NCBI GenBank assembly: GCA_937893155.1
Contig: CALBGU010000213.1
Coordinates: forward strand, 1 to 25,506
Direction of reading: 5' to 3'
DNA length: 25,506 bases
Source: an uncultured Treponema sp.
GTDB lineage: Bacteria; Spirochaetota; Spirochaetia; Treponematales; Treponemataceae
The notes beneath the pieces were generated by a model, which was given only the letters and a program-made list of their open reading frames with translations, had not been told where the DNA came from and searched no databases. How positions within the stretch are numbered: position 1 is the first letter of the stretch; each line of letters opens with the position of its first letter. Shown here piece after piece: positions 6,672 through 13,461 of this stretch. Both the position numbers and the translations under genes were made by a program.

Positions 6672-8495
6672 TTATGCTTCAAGCGGAAGTCCGCCAGAAA
6701 TCACCGCGCGAATACGGCGCACACCCGCAGACGACGATTGCTCTTTCTGAATCTTGAACTCCCCGATTTGCGCCGTGTGCTGCACATGAGGTCCACCGCA
6801 CACTTCTTTGCTGAACCAGTCGTTCTTTGCGTCGCGCCCGATGGTATACACCTTGACGCTCTCGCCGTACTTGTTAGAGAAAAGCGCGCGCGCACCAGCG
6901 GCTTTCGCATCTTCAAGCGTCATTACTTCCATCGTAACGGGCAAATCTTCCTTGATTTTCTCGTTCACGATGTCTTCAACTTTCTGGATTTCTTCCTTTG
7001 TCATTGCACGCTCAAACGTGAAGTCGAAACGCATACGCTCGTTTGTGATGTTAGAACCTTTCTGCGCAACTTGGTCGCCCAAAACATCGGTCAGCGCCTG
7101 CTGCAGCAAGTGCGTTGCCGTGTGGTATTTCGTGGTAACATCGCTCTGCTCTGCCAAACCGCCCTTTGCTTTGCCCGCGTCGAGCGATTTTGACGCTTCC
7201 TGATGCTTTTTCTCTGCCTCTTTGAAGCCTTCCACATCGACCGTAAATCCGTTCTCTGCGCCAAGTTCCTGCGTAAGCTCAAGCGGATAGCCGAATGTGT
7301 CGTACAAGCGGAACGCGACCTTGCCCGAAATCTCTTTCTTTGGATTTTTCATCAAGTTCAGCAGCAATTTCTGGAATTCAGCCTCGCCTTTCGTGAGCGT
7401 CTGGCGGAACTTTTCTTCCTCAGCCGTCAATTCCTTGTATACTTTCTCTTCGTTGGCTTCGAGTTCTGGATACGCGTTTTTGAAGTTCGCGACAACAACA
7501 GAAGCGACCGTCGCCAAGAAATCCTTGTCGATACCGAGCTTCATTCCGTGGCGAACAGCGCGGCGGATAATGCGGCGAAGCACATAGCCTGCGCCCACGC
7601 GGTCTGGAGACACACCTTTCTGGTCGCCGAGGATAAACACCGCGGCTCGTGTGTGGTCGGCAATAATGCGAACGCTTCGGTCTTTTTCTTCGCTGTCGCC
7701 GTATTTATATGAAGACAACTCTTCGATTTTTGCGATAATCGGCTGGAATACCTCGGTGAGATACACGCTCGTCTTGCCCTGCAAAATGCAGTTCGTGCGC
7801 TCCAAGCCCATTCCCGTATCAACATTTTTCTTTGGCAGCGGCTCAAGCGTTTTTTCGTCAATGCGGTTGTACTGCATAAACACGTTGTTCCAGATTTCCA
7901 TCCAGTTCGCGCTGTCCGTGCCTTTGTTGCTTCCCACGGGCGGCAATCCTTCGCCCACCCAGTAGAAAATCTCGGTATCAGGTCCGCACGGTCCCGTCGG
8001 TCCTGCCGCCCACCAGTTGTCGCTGGCAGGAAGATACGCGATTTTATCCTCAGGCATTCCGTTTTCTTTCCAATAGCCTGCCGCTTCTTCGTCGCGCGGT
8101 GCGCTCTCATCGCCTGCAAACACGGTAACCGAGAGCTTTCGCGGGTCAAGTCCGAGCCATTTTTCGCTCGTCAAGAACTCATACGAAAATGCGATTGATT
8201 CTTTCTTGAAATAGTCGCCTAATGACCAGTTTCCGAGCATCTCAAAGCAGGTCAAGTGGCTTGGGTCGCCAACTTCTTCGATGTCGCCCGTGCGGATACA
8301 TTTTTGATAATCGGTGAGGCGAGTTCCGCTCGGGTGCGGCTGTCCCAAAAGGTAAGGCACGAGCGGGTGCATTCCCGCCATCGTGAACAAAACGGAAGGG
8401 TCATTTTCAGGAATCAATGACTGTCCTGAAATCTCTGCGTGGTTCTTGCTTTTGAAGAACTCAATGTATTTTGAACGTAATTCGTTAGCAGTCAT
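6672..8495 (-). CDS. alaS: Alanyl-tRNA synthetase, short form without C-terminal domain
   Basis: It charges tRNA-Ala with alanine and hydrolyses mischarged Ser/Gly-tRNA-Ala. The protein is 607 residues against about 870 in most bacteria. Present are the catalytic core (FTMAGMHPLVPY near 37-48; CFEMLGNWS 83-91; DTGMGLER 226-233), the tRNA-binding middle, and the editing domain with zinc ligands HTATH (458-462) and CGGPH (566-570). It ends directly after the editing domain, so the oligomerisation/C-Ala domain is absent, as is known for spirochaetal AlaRS. The usual CGGTH is CGGPH here. The start at 8495 fits the family N-terminus. There is no Shine-Dalgarno sequence, and the promoter lies so close that the mRNA is probably leaderless. 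Confidence 0.96.
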   Translation of the reverse strand: MTANELRSKYIEFFKSKNHAEISGQSLIPENDPSVLFTMAGMHPLVPYLLGQPHPSGTRLTDYQKCIRTGDIEEVGDPSHLTCFEMLGNWSLGDYFKKESIAFSYEFLTSEKWLGLDPRKLSVTVFAGDESAPRDEEAAGYWKENGMPEDKIAYLPASDNWWAAGPTGPCGPDTEIFYWVGEGLPPVGSNKGTDSANWMEIWNNVFMQYNRIDEKTLEPLPKKNVDTGMGLERTNCILQGKTSVYLTEVFQPIIAKIEELSSYKYGDSEEKDRSVRIIADHTRAAVFILGDQKGVSPDRVGAGYVLRRIIRRAVRHGMKLGIDKDFLATVASVVVANFKNAYPELEANEEKVYKELTAEEEKFRQTLTKGEAEFQKLLLNLMKNPKKEISGKVAFRLYDTFGYPLELTQELGAENGFTVDVEGFKEAEKKHQEASKSLDAGKAKGGLAEQSDVTTKYHTATHLLQQALTDVLGDQVAQKGSNITNERMRFDFTFERAMTKEEIQKVEDIVNEKIKEDLPVTMEVMTLEDAKAAGARALFSNKYGESVKVYTIGRDAKNDWFSKEVCGGPHVQHTAQIGEFKIQKEQSSSAGVRRIRAVISGGLPLEA

Positions 8496-8504
8496 AGTGT
8501 TTCA

Positions 8505-8533
8505 ATAGTATTGTCTGCGCCTTTTTCTGTCAA
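8505..8533 (-). promoter_or_regulatory. alaS promoter giving a nearly leaderless mRNA
   Basis: On the minus strand TTGACA (8528-8533), a 17-bp spacer and TACTAT (8505-8510) form a good sigma-70 type promoter. The expected start is near 8498, only about 3 nt before the alaS ATG. Confidence 0.75.
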
Positions 8534-8556
8534 GTCATTCTACCTTGAAAAACGAA
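8513..8556. repeat. 12-bp inverted repeat spanning the alaS promoter
   Basis: GTCTGCGCCTTT (8513-8524) and AAAGGCGCAGAC (8545-8556) are perfect complements across 20 bp. One arm is inside the promoter spacer and the -35 box is in the loop. Neither side is followed by a U tract. It could be an operator for alaS or the remnant of a terminator for the gene that used to end just upstream. Confidence 0.6.
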
Positions 8557-8588
8557 AGGCGCAGACAGATAAAATCCGCGTTTTACCG

Positions 8589-8622
8589 TTTTGAACGCTG
8601 CACAACGACGGCGTTCGCTTTT
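8589..8622. repeat. 34-bp direct repeat, distal copy flanking the restriction-modification unit
   Basis: It is identical over 34 bp to 10876-10909. The other copy is the 3' end of the uncharacterised gene at 10870-11565; this copy also retains a matching reading frame that ends in a TAA (minus strand, VQRSKR-stop). GAACGC and GCGTTC within it form a 6-bp inverted repeat with a 12-bp centre. The last two bases overlap the stop codon of the endonuclease gene. Confidence 0.9.
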
Positions 8623-9784
8623 AATCAATCAAAGTATCAATGAATTTTCGTGCTTGCATTATATCAATTTCATTCTTGAAATTTTCATTTTTCAGCAATT
8701 TATCAAGCGTTTCGCCCTTAAATTGTGTTACACCGCGAGAATTTCTGCCTGCCCACTGAAACTGCTTTATAGTTGCTGCTATTAAGTCTTTATGGTAAAC
8801 AGAACAGAGTATTGTATTCAAAATCCCCGTTTCCGCTATACCAATAAAATACAAAAAAAACACAGATTTTTCTTCTGCCATAGTTTCAAGGAACTTATCA
8901 ATATTATAGGCTTTTGGATTTGACCCAAGATACACTATTTTCGTTTTTATATCAGTATATGTATCTCCGTTATCAAAAGTAACTCTGTAATCTCCCAAGC
9001 CATTCTTCGTATCGTAAATCGGCAAATTACTTTCTTCTTTTGCAAGAACTTGCATTAGCATTTTTCGTTCTGCATCACCAGAGGTAATCAGAGCTTCGAT
9101 AAGTCTGCCACGAATATTTACATTTTCAATATGAGAAGCCACAAGAATGGAATTTGCACATTTTTTTACTCTTGTATTCAAATCAAATTCCAACTCCGAA
9201 AAATGCGTTGAAGCTATAAAAGATTTTGCCCGCTCAATCGACTGGTATATTTTTTTCCTCATTTCTGCATTTATATCTAATCTTTTTCCCGTAGGCACAA
9301 TTCCTGAAGTTGATTCAACAAGGCGTTTCAAATTATCATTCCAAGAAAATGCTTGATGATATGCATACAGTTTTTGGAAATTGTGTGCATTATTTTCAAT
9401 TCCCTGATAAACACGGATAATATCGCTCCCGTTGAAACTGCCCTTTATGTTTGTCATTGCAAGTTGCTGTGAACTATGGCTTATCTTTGAAAGAAATGTT
9501 GTATTAGCAAGAAAGACTTTGTTTCCATCAACTGCCGAAACAAGCACTACAAAAAACGGTATACTGTCATATTTCTGCAAACTCGATAATGACAAAACAG
9601 TGTTGCTGAATGACTTTGTTTTTGTATAACTTATTCTTACCGCAAAATAATCGCAATAAAAAACACTTCTGTCAGCTACCAATGAAAATTTTTCCTGCAC
9701 TGCAGATTTTACTTTTGCTTTGTCGTGTTGCGGACATACATCTGAAACGACAAAATCAACAAACTCTTTTACAACTTGGTTCAT
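8621..9784 (-). CDS. Putative type II restriction endonuclease
   Basis: It probably cuts DNA at the site protected by the adjacent methyltransferase. The 387 residues do not match a family I can name. A PD-(D/E)XK-like arrangement is visible: Asp 265 in GLGDYRVTF, followed by D278-I-K280 in GDTYTDIKTK, with Glu 230 as a possible helix acid. This is a motif reading by eye. The main support for the function is context: it starts 9 nt after the DNA methyltransferase gene, has its own AGAGGA site, and both lie inside the same direct-repeat-bounded segment. A sampled 60-bp line is 30% G+C against 53% in a sampled line of alaS, which fits recent transfer. The recognition sequence cannot be told. 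Confidence 0.7.
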   Translation of the reverse strand: MNQVVKEFVDFVVSDVCPQHDKAKVKSAVQEKFSLVADRSVFYCDYFAVRISYTKTKSFSNTVLSLSSLQKYDSIPFFVVLVSAVDGNKVFLANTTFLSKISHSSQQLAMTNIKGSFNGSDIIRVYQGIENNAHNFQKLYAYHQAFSWNDNLKRLVESTSGIVPTGKRLDINAEMRKKIYQSIERAKSFIASTHFSELEFDLNTRVKKCANSILVASHIENVNIRGRLIEALITSGDAERKMLMQVLAKEESNLPIYDTKNGLGDYRVTFDNGDTYTDIKTKIVYLGSNPKAYNIDKFLETMAEEKSVFFLYFIGIAETGILNTILCSVYHKDLIAATIKQFQWAGRNSRGVTQFKGETLDKLLKNENFKNEIDIMQARKFIDTLID

Positions 9785-9793
9785 AAATCCTCT

Positions 9794-10804
9794 TTACGCA
9801 AACAAAAATTGAGAAGAAAAAGAATTATCTTGTTCCGAAATTGTGGACTCAAATTTTTTTGACTGCTTACTCTGCTCAGTAAGAGAATTTCGTTCCCAAA
9901 AAACGCCGTCCGCATAACCTTGAATCATTTTATCATCATCAGCCATTTCAAGACGTTTTTCTGCCCACAAACAATATTCTTCGTTGATTTCAATCCCGCA
10001 ATATTTCCGTCCGAGTTTTTTTGCAACAACACTGCTTGTTCCGCTACCCAAAAACGGGTCAAACACAAAATCTCCCTCTTTGCTCGAAGCAAGAATCAAC
10101 TTTGCATATAGTTTTTCAGCCTTTTGCGTGGGGTGGTCGGTGTTTTCAGGCATAGACCAAAACGGAATCGATATGTCGTCCCAAAAATTACTTGGATATG
10201 TCAAGCGAAAATTGCCATTCTCGCTTTCTTGCCAGTCTTTCGGCTTGCCGTTGACTTTATACGGCGCAATCACGCGACGTTTCATCATCACTGCATCTAC
10301 ATTGAAATAATAATCATTCGGATTTTTCACCGCAAACCAAATATCTTCCATGCCATTTTTCCAATTCGATTTCGCACCGCGCCCTTTTTCTCTTTGCCAC
10401 GTTATGCGGTTGAGAATCGTTAATTCCTTTTCAATCGCACGCTGCAATGACGATGTGCATTTCCAATCTCCGCACATATAAAGGCTTCCATTTTGTTTTA
10501 ACTTTGCGCACACAGTTGGAAACCACGACGACAAATACTCATCATAACTGTCAGCAGAGCGTGCATTGAATTTTAATCCGCCGAAGTTTTTGGAAAGATT
10601 GTATGGAGGGTCTATGATAATTAAATCAGCCGAACCGTCAGGAATATATTTGAGCATCTCAAATATATCACCGTTTATAGTCTTGTTTTCAATATTCGCA
10701 CCTGCAATATTTTCCGCAGTCAATAAACGAGAGCGAAGCCGCTCTACATCATTCTCGCATAATGTAAGCGTTCTGTTATTTTTAGCACGTTGTTTTTCTG
10801 TCAT
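9794..10804 (-). CDS. Site-specific DNA methyltransferase, beta class (N6-adenine or N4-cytosine)
   Basis: It transfers a methyl group from S-adenosylmethionine to an amino group of a DNA base, protecting host DNA from the partner endonuclease. Numbering from 10804 gives 336 residues. The catalytic motif DPPY is at 65-68, HPTQK at 224-228 and the AdoMet motif FLGSGT at 251-256. Catalytic motif first and AdoMet motif last, with the target recognition region between, is the beta order. DPPY suggests adenine but does not prove it. An upstream in-frame ATG at 10843 exists, but only 10804 has a ribosome binding site (GAGG, 5 nt away). The endonuclease gene follows after 9 nt. Confidence 0.92.
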   Translation of the reverse strand: MTEKQRAKNNRTLTLCENDVERLRSRLLTAENIAGANIENKTINGDIFEMLKYIPDGSADLIIIDPPYNLSKNFGGLKFNARSADSYDEYLSSWFPTVCAKLKQNGSLYMCGDWKCTSSLQRAIEKELTILNRITWQREKGRGAKSNWKNGMEDIWFAVKNPNDYYFNVDAVMMKRRVIAPYKVNGKPKDWQESENGNFRLTYPSNFWDDISIPFWSMPENTDHPTQKAEKLYAKLILASSKEGDFVFDPFLGSGTSSVVAKKLGRKYCGIEINEEYCLWAEKRLEMADDDKMIQGYADGVFWERNSLTEQSKQSKKFESTISEQDNSFSSQFLFA

Positions 10805-10810
10805 AAAAGC

Positions 10811-10861
10811 CTCAAGAAGAATTGAGAATATATGCAGGTACAAAAGGTTCCCTGCATATAT
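10811..10861 (-). promoter_or_regulatory. Methyltransferase leader: two inverted repeats, one holding the ribosome binding site
   Basis: An 11-bp perfect inverted repeat, ATATATGCAGG with CCTGCATATAT (10828-10861), lies just upstream of the gene, and -10-like TATATA sequences overlap its distal arm. A second hairpin, CTCAA-TTCTTC-TTGAG (10811-10826), takes in most of the GAGG ribosome binding site. Both could limit expression of the pair. No separate controller gene is seen. Confidence 0.5.
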
Positions 10862-10869
10862 ATATAAAA

Positions 10870-11565
10870 TTATTTTTTTGAACGCTGCACAACGACGGCG
10901 TTCGCTTTTTGCACCAAAACGGCAACCGCATCGGCAAATGCGCCGTAATCGGCAGGCACCGCGACTGACGCAACATTGAGATACGGAATGAGCTGGTCGT
11001 TCAAGAGCGAAACGAGCCGCTTTTTCACCGAAGAAGCGTTTTCTCCCGCGCCGATTTTTTGGTCATTCTGCGCCTTTGTCTCTGCAAGAAATGCGCTTTC
11101 CGCCGCACGCAGCGCCGCAAACGCCGCCTCCAAATTCGGCAGGGCTTCAATCTTTGTCTTGAGCGCAGGAGCGTCCGCGTCTTTGAACAGCGACGCCAAC
11201 TGTGCGCTTTCGTTTGCGTTGTTGAGGTGCGCAATGCCGCGGTATTTTTCCAAGACGGTCAAGATTTCCCGCGCCGTTTCTTTTTCCGCCGCCGCACCGA
11301 GCAGCAGATACGCCTTTGCGGTGTCGCCGAGCGCAGTAAACGCATTGTCGCGAGCAGCGTCCAATTCATCGACGCGCGAAGCATTTTTGGTGCGCTTAAT
11401 CGCCGTAATAATCGCGTCGGTTTCCTTTTTTTCGCCCGATATCACCGAATCCATCACTTTGTCGCCCGCAAAATTCGCTGCGAACTCATCGTGCCGCTCC
11501 CCAATCGCCATCGCCAGCGTCCCCAACTCGCCTACCTGAATCGCATAATTCAATTTTTGTATCAT
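10870..11565 (-). CDS. Uncharacterised alpha-helical protein (possibly DUF6261-like)
   Basis: I do not recognise a function. The 231-residue product is rich in Ala, Glu, Lys and Leu with long predicted helices (EAAFAALRAAESAFLAETK is typical), has no signal peptide or membrane segment, and is probably cytoplasmic. Its general look recalls DUF6261-type proteins, but this is weak recall. The start at 11565 (MIQKLNYAIQVGELG) has GAGAGG 9 nt upstream; the longer frame from 11622 has no such site. Its last codons and stop are within the 34-bp repeat that bounds the restriction-modification unit, so its C-terminus was probably rebuilt by the insertion. A 41-bp repeat array lies upstream. Confidence 0.7.
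   Translation of the reverse strand: MIQKLNYAIQVGELGTLAMAIGERHDEFAANFAGDKVMDSVISGEKKETDAIITAIKRTKNASRVDELDAARDNAFTALGDTAKAYLLLGAAAEKETAREILTVLEKYRGIAHLNNANESAQLASLFKDADAPALKTKIEALPNLEAAFAALRAAESAFLAETKAQNDQKIGAGENASSVKKRLVSLLNDQLIPYLNVASVAVPADYGAFADAVAVLVQKANAVVVQRSKK
10876..10909. repeat. 34-bp direct repeat, proximal copy at the 3' end of the helical-protein gene
   Basis: It is identical to 8589-8622. It encodes the last residues of the helical protein (VVVQRSK) on the minus strand. The shared 6-bp inner inverted repeat makes it a plausible recombination target. Confidence 0.9.
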
Positions 11566-11666
11566 TTTCAAAAACCTCTCTAAAAAAAATTTTGCTTTGT
11601 AATAAAAGATATATCGTATCACTATACCTTATACCAACTCGAAAATAATTAGTGCCGCTCTTCGTT
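11566..11666. other. A+T-rich leader of the helical-protein gene
   Basis: This stretch holds the ribosome binding site GAGAGG (11575-11580) and a run of A and T. -10-like words (TATAGT, TATATC on the minus strand) occur, but no clear -35 box accompanies them. A degenerate copy of the 41-bp unit may occupy 11626-11666. Confidence 0.4.
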
Positions 11667-11950
11667 CGTATAAAAATATTTTTTCTGAAAAACAGTTTTC
11701 TGACATTCGTATATATCTACGAAAGGCAAAAAATCGTTTTTCGTCTTTCGTACAAACATATTTTCTTCAAAAAATCATTTCGCGACATTCGTATACATCT
11801 ACGAGCCTCAAAAAATCATTTTTCGGTGTTCGTATAAATATATTTTCCTCAAAAAATTGTTTTTCAGCTTTCGTATACATCTAAGCGAGCAAAAAAATCG
11901 TTTTTTAACATTCGTACGTTTCTACGAAAAAATAAAAGCCGTTTTTAGCT
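11667..11950. repeat. Tandem array of 41-bp units, about seven copies
   Basis: Units start at 11667, 11708, 11749, 11790, 11831, 11872 and 11913, always 41 bp apart. Each begins with CGTA, has an A-tract near position 20 (often CAAAAAATC) and then a T-tract. Two types alternate: one with TTCGTA-(6)-TACGA-like inverted repeats (11708, 11790, 11872, 11913) and one with a TATATTTT stretch (11667, 11749, 11831), giving an 82-bp higher order. Because 41 is not a multiple of 3 and stops occur, it is not a protein repeat. Confidence 0.9.
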
Positions 11951-11958
11951 AAAAAATG

Positions 11959-12155
11959 CTACACACGGGAAACGGGAAAAGCACTTTTTGCTTTCGGCGG
12001 CAAAAAGGCAGATTCCGCAGTGTGTTGCGCTGAAAAATTCGCGCAATTTCGCTCTATCTCGCGCTTATCGGCTTCGTACAGTTCATTCGCTTTTTGAAGA
12101 GCCGCACTGCTCATCAAAGATTCCATCATTGCGATTGCATTTTTTTTGCTTCCAT
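11959..12155 (-). pseudogene. Small ORF (about 65 codons) with frame broken at an A8 tract
   Basis: An ATG at 12155 has a well placed GAGAGG site (12163-12168, 7 nt away) and a promoter upstream, but its frame meets TGA after nine codons. The neighbouring frame is open from there to 11959. The two join at a run of eight A (12140-12147 on the plus strand as T). One additional A would give a continuous product starting MEAKKNAIAMMESLMSSAAL and ending AFPVSRV. The sequence looks coding: helical, mixed charged residues, no rare composition. It may be a frameshifted gene, a slippage or phase-variable gene, or a sequencing error. I do not recognise a function. Translation from the second ATG pair (MMESLM) would lack a ribosome binding site. 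Confidence 0.4.
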
Positions 12156-12174
12156 ATGTAATCCTCTCTCTTTT

Positions 12175-12204
12175 ATAGTATGGCAAGCGTTCGGCGTTTG
12201 TCAA
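12175..12204 (-). promoter_or_regulatory. Promoter of the small A8-tract ORF
   Basis: TTGACA (12199-12204) and TACTAT (12175-12180) on the minus strand are 18 bp apart. The start site would be near 12168, at the edge of the ribosome binding site, giving a very short leader. Confidence 0.6.
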
Positions 12205-12302
12205 CCTCACCCCCAAGCCCCCTCTCCTAGTAAGAGAGGGGGTGTTTTTTTGCCACGCTTGAGTTTCCCTCGCCTTCTAGGAGAGGGGTAAAGGGAGAGG
12301 TT
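12203..12302. repeat. REP-like pair of inverted repeats with CCCTCTCC/GGAGAGGG cores
   Basis: The sequence from 12203 to 12239 and the reverse complement of 12267-12302 align as two imperfect copies of one C-rich sequence. The first copy also forms its own hairpin (CCCCCTCTC with GAGAGGGGG) followed by T7 at 12245-12251 on the plus strand, so it can act as a terminator. Such sequences are common as dispersed extragenic palindromes. It fills most of the gap between the small ORF and mraY. Confidence 0.7.
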
Positions 12303-12370
12303 TTTGAGGTCGCAAAACAGTGCCGCAATGCCTTTTATAAAAAATGGATTTGTGATACAGTGTCAAAACT

Positions 12371-13438
12371 ATGCTTTACTATCTTGCAAATTCATTCAAA
12401 GAGATATTCGGTCCCGCGCGGCTGTTGCAGTCGTATGCGGTGTTAATTGTGCTCGCGCTGTATGCGGGATTTTTTGTGACGCTCAAGCTCCTTCCGCTGT
12501 TCTTCAAGTTCTTGCCGTCTGACCGCGGCAGAGAGTTCACGCTGACGGCAGAGGCGGCAAAGGGAAAGCCTACGGGCGCGGGCGTGGTGTTCATCACGTT
12601 TTTTGTGTGCTTGACGCTCGTTTTTGCGCCGCTCGACGGTTTGCAGCTCTCGCTTCTTTCGCTCACGTGGCTGATGATGCTCACGGGCTATCTTGACGAT
12701 TCGAGTGTAAAAAGCTGGGGCGAATACCGCAAAGCCCTGCTCGATTTTTTTATTTCGCTCTCGGCAAGTGTGCTGTTGGCGTTTTTTACCGCGCGGGAAA
12801 ATGGCGGCGCGCTGTTTTTGTGGCTGCCGTTTATTTCGGGCACAATCGAAATCCCGATGTGGCTTTACATTGCGGCGGGCACGGTGTTGCTCTGGGCAAG
12901 CGTGAACACGACGAATTGCACGGACGGCGTGGACGGGCTTTCGTCAACGCTGGTGCTTGCGGCGCTGATTACGATGGGCGCGATTTTCTATATCGTGCTC
13001 GGGCACAAAGACATTTCGGCGTATTTGCTCGTGCCGCATTTGAAGACAGGCGCAAGCTGGGCGGTGATGACGTTCTGTTTGGCAGGCGTGTTGATGGGCT
13101 ATTTGTGGCATAACGCGCACCCGAGCAAAGTGCTGATGGGAGACGCAGGCAGCCGCGCGCTCGGGTTTTATATCGGCGTGTGCTGTATGGTGACGGGCAA
13201 TCCGTTCTTGATTTTCGTTACTTCAACGGTGATTTTTATCAACGGCGGTTTAGGATTGCTCAAGGTTGCGCTCAAGAGGTTCCTGCACATCTCTATTTTC
13301 AAGAACACCCGTTTTCCGCTTCACGATGAAATGCGCAAAAAGTACGGCTGGTCGCCCGCACAGATTCAGATTAAGTTCCTAATGCTCCAGTTGCTCGTGA
13401 GCCTTGCACTTCTCGGTATTTTCTTTAAGATTCGATAA
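12371..13438 (+). CDS. mraY: Phospho-N-acetylmuramoyl-pentapeptide transferase MraY
   Basis: It transfers phospho-MurNAc-pentapeptide to undecaprenyl phosphate at the inner membrane, making lipid I for peptidoglycan. The 355 residues contain about ten hydrophobic segments and the family motifs: GYLDDSSVK with Asp 109 and 110, NCTDGVDGL (182-190), and HNAHPSKVLMGDAGSRALG (247-265) with Asp 258. The region FPLHDEMRKKYGW (315-327) replaces the usual HHH run by HDE, a deviation. The N-terminus MLYYL fits the family, supporting the start at 12371, but there is no ribosome binding site. An extended -10-like TGTGATACA lies about 12 nt upstream, so the mRNA may be nearly leaderless. It is not in a mur/dcw cluster here. 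A strong terminator follows. Confidence 0.93.
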   Translation: MLYYLANSFKEIFGPARLLQSYAVLIVLALYAGFFVTLKLLPLFFKFLPSDRGREFTLTAEAAKGKPTGAGVVFITFFVCLTLVFAPLDGLQLSLLSLTWLMMLTGYLDDSSVKSWGEYRKALLDFFISLSASVLLAFFTARENGGALFLWLPFISGTIEIPMWLYIAAGTVLLWASVNTTNCTDGVDGLSSTLVLAALITMGAIFYIVLGHKDISAYLLVPHLKTGASWAVMTFCLAGVLMGYLWHNAHPSKVLMGDAGSRALGFYIGVCCMVTGNPFLIFVTSTVIFINGGLGLLKVALKRFLHISIFKNTRFPLHDEMRKKYGWSPAQIQIKFLMLQLLVSLALLGIFFKIR

Positions 13439-13461
13439 CCGCCACAGGCGGATTCTCAACC

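Larger units (their letters stand above)
8623..10875. mobile_element. Restriction-modification unit bounded by 34-bp direct repeats
   Basis: The 2.25 kb between the two 34-bp repeats contain only the methyltransferase, the endonuclease and their leader. Composition is A+T-rich compared with both sides. One repeat is the intact 3' end of the host gene; the other is a leftover copy of the same end. This is what insertion with a target duplication would leave. No transposase or integrase gene is present, so the agent acted in trans or recombination was replication-linked. Confidence 0.7.

Noticed and set aside
8589..10909. Complete integrative element with attL and attR
   Set aside because: The repeats fit, but no integrase, transposase or excision gene lies between them, so only a passive insertion can be supported.
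11652..11837. 61-residue open frame across the 41-bp array
   Set aside because: The unit length is not a multiple of three, so the apparent protein has no repeated structure. There is no ribosome binding site.
11667..11950. CRISPR array or replication-origin iterons
   Set aside because: The whole 41-bp unit is repeated, not just a part of it. There is no dnaA, rep or parA gene and no run of DnaA boxes nearby.
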